Assembly (NCBI RefSeq): GCF_011927635.1
Contig: NZ_JAATJB010000003.1
Location: 62,001-126,000 of the forward strand
Length of the DNA: 64,000 nucleotides
DNA from: Sphingomonas trueperi
GTDB taxonomy: Bacteria > Pseudomonadota > Alphaproteobacteria > Sphingomonadales > Sphingomonadaceae
Reading direction: 5' to 3'
Made by a program: the position numbers and the translations under genes. Shown here in pieces: positions 8,832 to 16,604 of the stretch (the stretch's first letter is position 1; each line of letters starts with the position of its first letter). The notes below the pieces were generated by a model. It had not been told where the DNA came from and made no database searches. It saw only the letters and a list, made by a program, of their open reading frames with translations.

Positions 8832-9652
8832 ACCGCGCCGCGCTGCTCCAGATGACCAGCGGGATCGATCCCGCGGCGAACGCGGCCACGCTGGTCGAGG
8901 CGGTGGCGCAGGCCAAGGCGGGGGGGGCGGCGATGCTGTTCACGCCGGAAATGTCCGGCCTGGTCGACGGCAACCGCGAGCGCGCGCAACGCCACTATGC
9001 GCATGAGCGCGACGATCGTGTACTTTCCGCCGTGCGCGAGGCAGCGGCGCGACACGGCATGTGGGTGCATCTGGGCAGCCTCGCGGTGCTGCGCGAGGAC
9101 GGCAAGCTCGCCAACCGCGCCTTCGTGATCGACGACGTCGGCGCGATCCGCGCGCGCTACGACAAGATGCATCTGTTCGACGTCGATCTGCCGACCGGCG
9201 AGAGCTGGCGCGAATCGAACAGCTATACGGCAGGGGCGGGGCCGGTGGTGGTCGACACGCCGCTGGGCAAGCTCGGCCTCGCCATCTGCTACGACCTGCG
9301 ATTCCCGGACCTGTTCCGCACGATGAGCGACGCGGGCGCGACGATCCTCGCGGTGCCGGCGGCGTTCACGCGGCCCACCGGCGCGGCGCACTGGCACGTG
9401 CTGCTGCGCGCCCGCGCGATCGAGGCGGCGGCGTTCGTCATTGCCGCGGCGCAGACCGGCGAGCATCAGGACGGTCGCGCCACCTATGGCCACAGCCTCG
9501 CCACCGATCCCTGGGGCGACGTGCTGCTGGACATGGGGGAGGCGGCGGGGCTCGGCTTCACCGAGCTCGACGCCGCGCGGGTGGACGATGTGCGGACCCG
9601 GGTGCCCGTGCTGCGCCATCGCCGCGCCATTCCGGAGGCGATCGTCGCGTGA
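8828..9652 (+). CDS. Carbon-nitrogen hydrolase (nitrilase superfamily, Nit-like)
   Basis: Amidase of the nitrilase superfamily, 274 residues. The Glu-Lys-Cys triad is present: Glu in FTPEMSG, Lys in YDKMHLFDVD, Cys in ICYDLRFPDLF. The HLFDVD and CYDLRFP segments are characteristic of the Nit1/Nit2 branch; close relatives act as deaminated-glutathione or omega-amidases, so a repair role beside glutaredoxin is plausible but inferred. The gene overlaps grxC at its start and the DUF1178 gene at its stop (GTGA), pointing to one polycistronic unit. Confidence 0.9.
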   Translation: MNRAALLQMTSGIDPAANAATLVEAVAQAKAGGAAMLFTPEMSGLVDGNRERAQRHYAHERDDRVLSAVREAAARHGMWVHLGSLAVLREDGKLANRAFVIDDVGAIRARYDKMHLFDVDLPTGESWRESNSYTAGAGPVVVDTPLGKLGLAICYDLRFPDLFRTMSDAGATILAVPAAFTRPTGAAHWHVLLRARAIEAAAFVIAAAQTGEHQDGRATYGHSLATDPWGDVLLDMGEAAGLGFTELDAARVDDVRTRVPVLRHRRAIPEAIVA

Positions 9653-10086
9653 TCGTCTTCGACCTGAAGTGCGGTGCGGAGCATGTATTCGAGGCGTGGT
9701 TCAAGTCCAGCAGCGCTTATGAGGAACAGCGTGCGCAAGGGCTGATCGCCTGCCCGTTCTGCGGCGACGTTACGGTGACCAAGGCGGTGATGGCGCCGGC
9801 GGTGGGTGCCAAGGGCAACCAGTCGCCGGAAACGTCGCCGGTCACCCCGGCGGCGTTCAAGGCCGCGCTTGCAGCCGTGGCGCAGCTCCAGGCCAAGCAG
9901 CTCGAGACTTCGACCTGGGTAGGCGGGGCGTTTGCGGAAAAAGCGCGAGCGATGCATCTTGGAGACGCGCCGGAGGCACCGATCCACGGCCAGGCGACGC
10001 TTGCGGAGGCGAAGGCGCTGGTCGACGAAGGCGTGCCGGTCGCGCCGCTGCTGGTACCCGTGGTGCCGCCCGAGGCGCGCAATTGA
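9649..10086 (+). CDS. DUF1178 family protein
   Basis: A 145-residue protein whose N-terminus (VIVFDLKCGAEHVFEAWF, then the ACPFCGD cysteine pair) matches the DUF1178 family, a small putative zinc-ribbon protein of unknown role found mainly in proteobacteria. The middle is low-complexity and the C-terminus carries an EAKALVDEGVPVAPL segment typical of the family. GTG 9649 overlaps the nitrilase stop by 4 bp. It is the last gene of the comF-grxC run and is followed by tRNA-Arg. Confidence 0.88.
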   Translation: MIVFDLKCGAEHVFEAWFKSSSAYEEQRAQGLIACPFCGDVTVTKAVMAPAVGAKGNQSPETSPVTPAAFKAALAAVAQLQAKQLETSTWVGGAFAEKARAMHLGDAPEAPIHGQATLAEAKALVDEGVPVAPLLVPVVPPEARN

Positions 10087-10120
10087 TTTCGCGCGATCGG
10101 GTCGGTACGAGCGACCGCGT

Positions 10121-10197
10121 GGCCCGGTAGCTCAGCAGGATAGAGCAAGCGATTCCTAATCGAGAGGTCGGAGGTTCGAATCCTCTCCGGGTCACCA
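10121..10197 (+). tRNA. tRNA-Arg (anticodon CCT)
   Basis: A 77-nt cloverleaf with the 3' CCA encoded. Acceptor stem GGCCCGG/CCGGGTC, D-arm GCTC...GAGC, T-arm GGAGG-TTCGAAT-CCTCT. The anticodon loop is TTCCTAA with CCT at 10155-10157, reading AGG codons. The anticodon stem is AGCGA/TCGAG: the two pairs farthest from the loop are A-G and G-A mismatches, leaving three Watson-Crick pairs. Confidence 0.9.
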
Positions 10198-10570
10198 CAT
10201 TTCGTGCTGTTGATCGTCTTTGGATAGGGACGATCTCGCGCGTCTGTCGGGCGGCGGCACTCTTGGTCGGTCGGGCGTCGTGGTGCAGAGTTGTGCGAGC
10301 GGGAAATCCTGTTTTCAGCGCAGTAGACGTTCCGTCCTGCTTCTCGCGCGAGAGGGTTTGTCCCGCCTCGCCCGCTGGACCAGGTTGCTTGGCGGGTGGC
10401 TGAACTCTGCGCGGGTGCTGACTTCCGCAGGGTGCACCCGGGATTTATCTTCCTGCAATGGCATCAACTGGTTGTCGGGCGTATCTTTGGTTCGGCCCGG
10501 CATGTGAGGAATGCCATTCCCGCAAGTGGCGGGCCGCACGATCATCCACGGCAGAGAACCGGGAAGCGCC
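10198..10570. other. Intergenic stretch, no gene seen
   Basis: This 373-bp stretch follows tRNA-Arg. I see no credible reading frame, attachment-site copy of the tRNA end, or integrase gene here. The only symmetry noted is TCTCGCGCGAGA at 10342-10353, a sequence expected often in GC-rich DNA. Confidence 0.5.
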
Positions 10571-10861
10571 ATGGCAGAGGATTCCAAGACCGAATTGCAC
10601 CACTCGCTCAATCTTGCGGGTTTCCGCGCGCTGGCGACGGCCGCCGGGCTGTTGCAGCTGTGCCGGGAACTCGAAGCGGCGAATCTTCTCCCTTCCGCCG
10701 CGATCGACCGCGTGCGCGACGCGATGTTCGACGAGCTGATGGAGCAGGCCGCACCTGCGCGCCGACACGATGCTGCATTCGCAGCGCATCTCCGACGCAG
10801 GCTCGAAGGCCTCTTTTCTGGCGCGGAGCGGCTCGGCGACACACCCATCTTGCCGTCCTGA
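10571..10861 (+). CDS. Small hypothetical protein (96 aa)
   Basis: A 96-residue, mostly helical, charged protein starting MAEDSKTELHH at ATG 10571. The middle (ALATAAGLLQLCRELEAANLLPSAAIDRVRDAMFDEL) predicts two amphipathic helices and the end is basic (AHLRRRLEGLF). There is no signal peptide or membrane segment. An in-frame start 60 bp upstream exists but adds a sequence of no obvious merit. I do not recognise a family. The beta-lactamase-like gene follows 158 bp later on the same strand. Confidence 0.5.
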   Translation: MAEDSKTELHHSLNLAGFRALATAAGLLQLCRELEAANLLPSAAIDRVRDAMFDELMEQAAPARRHDAAFAAHLRRRLEGLFSGAERLGDTPILPS

Positions 10862-11019
10862 CGCTGCGCGGCGGAAGCCCACAGCCCGTGGGGTGCCCGT
10901 CACCGCACGGCTGCGCGCGACCGGCGACGACGAATGACGGCTCTTGGACGACGAACCGAGGCGCTTCGTCCTGCATCTCGCAGCCATCCCCTGTAAGCGG
11001 TTGGCAAAGGGAGAGTTGT

Positions 11020-12132
11020 TTGCCGTTTATCGCCACCGCCGCCCGTCTCGGCGCATCCATCGTGCCGGTCGTCCTGCTCGCCGCCTGCGTCCCCGCGGCA
11101 CCATCCGCCACCGTGAAGGCGCCGCCGCCCCCGCCGCTGCCACGCCCTACGCTCGTCGCGCCGCCGATCGACGCGACCGCTGCGAAGCCAAGGCCCAGGC
11201 GGTCCGACGAGCCCCCAGCGGCGTTGCTCAATGCGGTGCAGGCCCTCGGCGCAGGGTTCCACGGCCAGGTGGCGATCTCGGTACGGGATGTCGATCGTGG
11301 CTGGATGGTCGCATGGAACGGAGACCGACCGCATCCGCAGCAGAGCGTCAGCAAGCTGTGGGTGGCCATCGCGGTGTTCGACGCGATCGATCACGCTCGG
11401 ATGACGCTCGCCACGCCGGTGACGGTGACGCGCAGCGACCTCACCGTCTTCCACCAGCCGATACGCCCGCTGGTCGGACCGAACGGCTATCGCACCACGG
11501 TCGGCGCGCTGCTCGAGTGCGCGCTGACCCGTAGCGATAACACCTGCAACGACGTGCTGCTGTGGAAGGTCGGCGGTCCCACCGCCATCCGCCGCATGCT
11601 GAAGGAGAAAGGCGTCGACGGCGTCGGCTTCGGCCCCGGCGAGCGTGAGCTGCAGGCGAAGACCGCCGGGCTGGTCTGGCGGAAGGAATGGGCAGGCGGC
11701 TGGGGCTTTCTCAAGGCCCGCGCGGCGATGCCGGCGGCCGAGCGCCGCAGGGCACTCGATCGCTATCTGGCCGCGCCCTATGACGGCGCGACCGCAAACG
11801 GCGTGACGCTGGGCCTGTCGCTGCTCGCACAAGGCAAGCTGCTCGGCCGCACCTCCACCGATCGCCTGTTCCGGATCATGCTGGCGAGCAAGACGGGCCC
11901 GTTGCGGCTGAAGTCCGGCCTGCAGCCCGGCTGGAAAATGGCGCACAAGACGGGGACGGGGCAGGAGCTGGGCAAGCTCGCCACCGGCTATAACGATGTC
12001 GGCCTGCTCACCGCGCCCAACGGGCACCGCTACGCGGTGGCGGTGATGATCGCCAGCACGCGCCAGCCGATCCCGGTTCGGATGCGGCTGATGGGCGACG
12101 TGACGCGCGCGGTGATCCGCACGGCGGAATAG
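11020..12132 (+). CDS. Class A beta-lactamase-like serine hydrolase, lipoprotein
   Basis: A 370-residue penicillin-binding-fold serine hydrolase. The class A motifs are in order: SVSK (SxxK nucleophile site), SDN, and KTGTG; a Glu-containing segment (GERELQ) occupies the omega-loop region. I place the start at TTG 11020, 2-3 nt after a GGGAGAG stretch, because it yields a lipoprotein signal peptide with lipobox LAAC. A proline-rich linker (PPPPPLPRPT) separates the anchor from the enzyme domain. Whether it hydrolyses beta-lactams or works on peptidoglycan cannot be read from sequence; the omega-loop Glu is the weakest match to true class A enzymes. Confidence 0.78.
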   Translation: MPFIATAARLGASIVPVVLLAACVPAAPSATVKAPPPPPLPRPTLVAPPIDATAAKPRPRRSDEPPAALLNAVQALGAGFHGQVAISVRDVDRGWMVAWNGDRPHPQQSVSKLWVAIAVFDAIDHARMTLATPVTVTRSDLTVFHQPIRPLVGPNGYRTTVGALLECALTRSDNTCNDVLLWKVGGPTAIRRMLKEKGVDGVGFGPGERELQAKTAGLVWRKEWAGGWGFLKARAAMPAAERRRALDRYLAAPYDGATANGVTLGLSLLAQGKLLGRTSTDRLFRIMLASKTGPLRLKSGLQPGWKMAHKTGTGQELGKLATGYNDVGLLTAPNGHRYAVAVMIASTRQPIPVRMRLMGDVTRAVIRTAE

Positions 12133-12204
12133 GACGCGTCTTCGCTTTCCGGGTAAAGTTCGCCTAGCCTGCGCGCAACCAACAGAAAAGGGACGAGGAC
12201 CGCC

Positions 12205-13770
12205 TTGGACGACGCCATCGAAGCACAGGATCGCCGCGCCCGGCTTCGCGAGCGCCTGTTACACCTCGCCCTGTACCGTTGGTGGCGCCAGTCGATCGTC
12301 GCGCCAATTGACCATCAAGCGGTCGTCGCGCGGATCGTGGAGGATAGCGGCTGGTCGGGGCGCTTCGCGTTCATGACGATGATGTCTGCCGGCATCGCGG
12401 TGCTGGGGCTGCTGCTGTCGTCGCCGGCGGTGGTGATCGGCGCGATGCTGATCTCGCCGTTGATGAACCCGATCCTCGGCTTCGGCTTCAGCCTGGCATT
12501 GTTCGACTTCGTCGAGCTGCGACGGTCGCTCAAGGCGTTGGCGATCGGCGCGTTCGCGGCGGTCGCATTCACCGCGCTGATCGTCACCATCTCGCCGCTG
12601 CAGGCGCCGACCTCGGAGATTGTCGCGCGCACCCGGCCCAATCTGTTCGACCTGGCCGTTGCGTTGTTCGCGGCGCTGGCGGGCACCTATGCGATCATTC
12701 GCGGGCGCGGCGAAACCATTGTCGGCGTGGCCATCGCCACCGCGCTGATGCCGCCGCTGGCGGTAGTCGGCTATGGCATCGCGACCTGGAACGCGCCCGT
12801 GGGGATGGGCGCGCTGGCGCTGTTCGTCACCAACTTCATCACCATCGCGCTTTCGGCTACGGCGATGGCGCGCTTCTATGGCTTCGGCCACCATCTTTCC
12901 AGCCGCCAGACCTGGACCCAGACGGTGATCCTGCTGCTCGTCTTCGTCGCGATGGCGATCCCGCTCGGCATCTCGCTCAATCGCATCGGTCGCGAGGCAG
13001 TGGCGGTCACCCAGGCGCGAACGCTGCTGACCGAGCGGTTCGGCGCCAAGGCGCGGGTCACGCAACTTGACCTGGACTTCACCGCCGAGCCGATTGTCGT
13101 CCGGGCCGTGGTGATCACGCCCCAGGATGCGATGCAGAAGACCGCACCGCTGCAGAAGGCGATGGCCGTGCAACTCGGCCGCCCGGTGCGCCTCAGTCTC
13201 GACCAGGTGCTGCTCGGTGCCGGCGCCGACGCGCTGGCGGCACAGCGCGAGGAACTGCGGCGGGCAGGGGAGGTGTCGACCCAGGAGACCCAGCGCGCGA
13301 CCGAGATCGCGCAGCTGGTGGCGCTGATCGCGGGCCTGAAGCCCGACGACGTCACCGTCGATCGCGACCATCACCGTGCCACCGCCGCCGCGACGCCGCT
13401 GCCTGGGGCGGGAATCGAGACCTACCGCATGCTGGAGACGCGCGCGGCGCAGCGCGCGGGCGACTGGACGGTGGCGATCGTCCCGCCACAGGGGCCGCTG
13501 CCGGAGATCGGCTTCGCGGACAATGTCGATACCCTCGACGCGCGAGCGACCGAGGCTATCGCTGCGTCGATCTGGGCGGCGAAGCGATGGAACATCGGTG
13601 CGCTTGGCGTGCCGGGGCTGACCACGGGCACTGCGCCGGCGAAACCCAACCTGACGCAGCGACGTGCGCTCGCCATTGCCGAGCAACTGCGCCGTGCCGG
13701 TGTCGGCGCGAGCGCGGCCCCGGCGGCCGGGCAGCGCTTTACCCTCGTGCCCGCGCCGGTTTTGCCCTAG
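12205..13770 (+). CDS. DUF389 family membrane protein
   Basis: Integral membrane protein of 521 residues. After a short basic N-terminus come the DUF389 core segments, including VIGAMLISPLMNPILG and TALMPPLAVVGYGIA, with about six membrane spans up to residue 265. The rest is a soluble tail of about 250 residues without a family I recognise. DUF389 proteins are widespread but functionally uncharacterised. The start is TTG 12205 with GACGAGGA upstream; no ATG gives a complete N-terminus. The antiporter gene follows closely and is probably co-transcribed. Confidence 0.82.
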   Translation: MDDAIEAQDRRARLRERLLHLALYRWWRQSIVAPIDHQAVVARIVEDSGWSGRFAFMTMMSAGIAVLGLLLSSPAVVIGAMLISPLMNPILGFGFSLALFDFVELRRSLKALAIGAFAAVAFTALIVTISPLQAPTSEIVARTRPNLFDLAVALFAALAGTYAIIRGRGETIVGVAIATALMPPLAVVGYGIATWNAPVGMGALALFVTNFITIALSATAMARFYGFGHHLSSRQTWTQTVILLLVFVAMAIPLGISLNRIGREAVAVTQARTLLTERFGAKARVTQLDLDFTAEPIVVRAVVITPQDAMQKTAPLQKAMAVQLGRPVRLSLDQVLLGAGADALAAQREELRRAGEVSTQETQRATEIAQLVALIAGLKPDDVTVDRDHHRATAAATPLPGAGIETYRMLETRAAQRAGDWTVAIVPPQGPLPEIGFADNVDTLDARATEAIAASIWAAKRWNIGALGVPGLTTGTAPAKPNLTQRRALAIAEQLRRAGVGASAAPAAGQRFTLVPAPVLP

Positions 13771-13807
13771 GATTTCCGCCCGCCCAGTCGCCCTAGGAGT
13801 CCCCGCG

Positions 13808-15007
13808 CTGAACGAAATCGGCCTTCCCGAACTCGGCACGCTGCTGATCGTCGCGTCGCTGGTGGCGATGATCTCGCGGCGGATCGGTCTGCCCTATACC
13901 GCCGGGCTGGTTCTCGCCGGGATCGCGCTCGCCTTCCTGCCGGTGGGCGCCAACCTGCCGCTGTCGCGGGAACTGATCTTCAACATATTTCTGCCGCCGC
14001 TGATCTTCGAGGCCGCCTTGCAACTGCGCTGGCAGCGTTTTCGCGAGGAATTGCCGCTCACCGTCGTGCTGGCGTTCCTTGGCGTCGCAATTTCGGCGCT
14101 GCTGGTTACGGCGGGCATGCACTGGCTGCTTGGCTGGAGCTGGCTGGGCGCGGCCTTCTTCGGCGTGCTGATCGCCGCGACCGACCCGGTATCGGTGATC
14201 GCCGCCTTCAAGGAGATGAAGGCCGAGCCGCGGCTGAGCATGGTGGTGGAATCGGAAAGCCTGCTCAACGACGGCGTCGCCGCAGTGGGCTTCGCGATCT
14301 TGATCGCGGTGGCGGAGGGCGGCGGGCTCAGCGCCGGCGGCGTTGCCACGTCGCTGCTCTGGACGGTGTTCGGCGGCGTGGCGATCGGCGCCGCGATTGC
14401 CTTCGTGGTGCTGACGGTGGCGGGGCGGACCGAGGACCATCTCGTCGAGGTGACGCTGACCACCGTCATCGCCTGGGCAAGCTTTCTGCTCGCCGAGCAT
14501 GTCCATGCCTCGGGCGTGTTCGCCGCGCTCGCTGCCGGGATCATCGTCGGCGCGATCGGCCCGCAGGGCTCGATCTCGGTCGCCGGGCGCCAGCATGTCC
14601 AGGATTTCTGGGCCTATGCCGCCTTCCTCGCCAATTCCTGCCTGTTCCTGCTGATCGGCAGTCATGAGGCGCACCAGCCGATCGCGCTGGTGAGCGGCGC
14701 GCTGGTCGCGGGGATCGTGATGACGCTGCTCGGCCGCGCGGCGGCGGTCTATCCGCTGGCGGCGCTGTTCGCGCGCACCGGGCTGCGGCTGCCCGCCACC
14801 TACCAGCATGTCCTCGTGTGGGGCGGGCTCCGCGGGGCGGTGGGCCTTGCGTTGGCGCTGGCGGTGCCGGCGAACGTGGCCGAGCGCGGCGCGGTCGTCG
14901 TGGTCACCTTCGGCGTCGTCGCCTTCTCGATCTTCGCACAGGGCCTCACCATGCCGCCGCTGCTCCGTCGCTGGAAGCTGACCGGTGCGGCGGATGCCGA
15001 GCATTGA
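13808..15007 (+). CDS. CPA1-family sodium/proton antiporter
   Basis: Cation:proton antiporter of the CPA1 (NhaP/NHE) group, about 399 residues with 11-12 predicted spans. The ion-binding Asp-Pro motif is in AATDPVSVIAAFKE, followed by the family segment ESESLLNDGVA, and the later WGGLRGAVGLALAL motif is also conserved. It lacks the long cytoplasmic tail of larger NhaP proteins. The best start is CTG 13808: TAGGAG lies 8 nt before it, while no ATG, GTG or TTG is close by. Use of CTG is inferred. The gene converges on the L,D-transpeptidase gene with 1 bp between stops. Confidence 0.82.
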   Translation: MNEIGLPELGTLLIVASLVAMISRRIGLPYTAGLVLAGIALAFLPVGANLPLSRELIFNIFLPPLIFEAALQLRWQRFREELPLTVVLAFLGVAISALLVTAGMHWLLGWSWLGAAFFGVLIAATDPVSVIAAFKEMKAEPRLSMVVESESLLNDGVAAVGFAILIAVAEGGGLSAGGVATSLLWTVFGGVAIGAAIAFVVLTVAGRTEDHLVEVTLTTVIAWASFLLAEHVHASGVFAALAAGIIVGAIGPQGSISVAGRQHVQDFWAYAAFLANSCLFLLIGSHEAHQPIALVSGALVAGIVMTLLGRAAAVYPLAALFARTGLRLPATYQHVLVWGGLRGAVGLALALAVPANVAERGAVVVVTFGVVAFSIFAQGLTMPPLLRRWKLTGAADAEH

Positions 15008-15008
15008 A

Positions 15009-16567
15009 TCAGGGGCCGATGTCGATCGCGTCGGCCTGCGTCCTGGTGTGCGCCCCGTCGTCGAAGCCGAGCGCCCGCGCCACCGGGCCGTTCCAGTCAT
15101 AGGGGTCGGTGCGGACCGTCACCCGGCCCGTCTCGTCGACAAAGGCGTTCTGGTAGAGCAGCCGCACCGGAATGCGCACCGGCAGCGGCACGAAGGTCTG
15201 CGCGCCGCTGGCGCTCGCCGCCTGCCAGCGATCGGCCACGCCTTCGTCCTCGGCGAGCAGTTGCGCAAAGCCCAACGCATCCTCCACCCGCACGCAGCCA
15301 TGGCTGAGATGCCGCTGGCTGCGCTCGAACAGGCCCGGCGCACTGGTATCGTGGAGGTAGATCGCCTGGTCGTTGACCATGTCGAACTTGACCAGGCCCA
15401 GCGCATTGTCCGGCCCCGGCTGCTGGACGATATAGCCGCCCCGGCGCACCATGTTGTGGCTGGCGAGATAGTCGGCGCCGACATGCGCCAGTTCGCTGTT
15501 CTCGATGGACTTGGGAATGGTCCAGGTCGGGTTGGCGACGAGGCGGTAGATCGGCGAGGATAGGAGCGGCGTCTCCCGGCCCGGCTTACCGACGATCACC
15601 TTGCGGCTGTCGACCAGCACGCCGTTGCGGTAATAAGAGAGGTGCGCGGCCGCGATGTTGACGTCGATGCGCGTCCCCGGCGGATTGCGCGCCAGCCAGC
15701 GCAGCCGCTCCAGCGCGACGGCGATCGCGCGGGCCCGGTCTGCGGGGCCGAGGTTTAGCACCTCGAAGGTCCGGGGCCCGAGCACGCCGTCCTCCGCCAG
15801 ACCATAGTCGCGCTGGAGCGATCGCACCGCATCGGCGACTGCGTCGGTGTAGAGGTTGGGAGCGGCGGTCGCCTGCGGCTGCCCGGCCACCGGGTCGAGC
15901 AGATAGCCCTCGGCGGCCAGTTGCCGCGCGATGGCCGGCACCTGATCGTCGCGGTCGCCCGGGCGGACCAGTCCCGTAGCGGTGATGGGCGTTGCGCGCC
16001 CACCGGCGGCGTGCTGGTCGGCGACCGCGGCGCGATACGCCTCGGACAAGCGTGCATAGTCCGGGTCGGCGGGTGCGAGCCCGGCCAGCCAGCTTGCAGA
16101 TGTCGCCGGTCGAGCGCCTTCGCCAGCCCCTCGGTCAGGTCGATGTCGGGACGGGGCAGCGTGTAGACAGCATGCAGCGACGTGGGATCCACCACCCCCT
16201 TGGCCAGCGCACCGGCGTAGAGCAGCGCGGCGCGGGTGAACGCGACGTCGCGCGCCGCCGGGGTTTCGGCCGAACTGGGCTCGGGCAGGAGCTGCAGTCG
16301 GTCCAGCCCATGGTCGGCGCGCCGTGCGATGGCCTCCTGCAGCGCTTGCGCGGCCGCATCGGTCCAGACCAGGTGCCAGCCGACGCGCGCATAGAAGCGT
16401 TGCATGTCCGGCGCCGTCGCCAGCGCACGCAGCGAGGCTTCCGTGGCAGCGGGGGCGGGCTGTGCCGCGTCGCGCTGATCGGCCTGCGCGGCGGTGGCGG
16501 GAGCGGCAAAGGACAGGGCGGTGCAAGCCGCAAGCAGGCAACGGAAACGCGGTCTCTCGAAGTTCAT
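15009..16567 (-). pseudogene. L,D-transpeptidase (YcbB-like), frameshifted
   Basis: Periplasmic L,D-transpeptidase that would cross-link peptidoglycan through 3-3 bonds. The N-terminal part from ATG 16567 has a signal peptide (ALSFAAPATAA) and runs in one frame to about 16105; from there the homologous sequence continues in another frame (SWLAGLAPADPDY...) to the stop. Joining the frames needs one extra base near 16100-16106. The downstream part has a peptidoglycan-binding repeat (LQRDYGLAEDGVLGPRT) and the catalytic YkuD motif SHGCVR with its Cys. It is either an inactivated gene or a base-calling error; apart from the shift it looks complete. Confidence 0.82.
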
Positions 16568-16604
16568 GTCCTTGCCAACGCCTGGCGCCTTGCGATCGCT
16601 CCGC

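Noticed and set aside
10342-10353. TCTCGCGCGAGA palindrome after tRNA-Arg
   Set aside because: Short CG-rich palindromes are expected by chance here and no regulator or gene start is near it.
10121-10600. Genomic island integrated at tRNA-Arg
   Set aside because: No integrase, no duplicated tRNA 3' end and no change to foreign gene content downstream.
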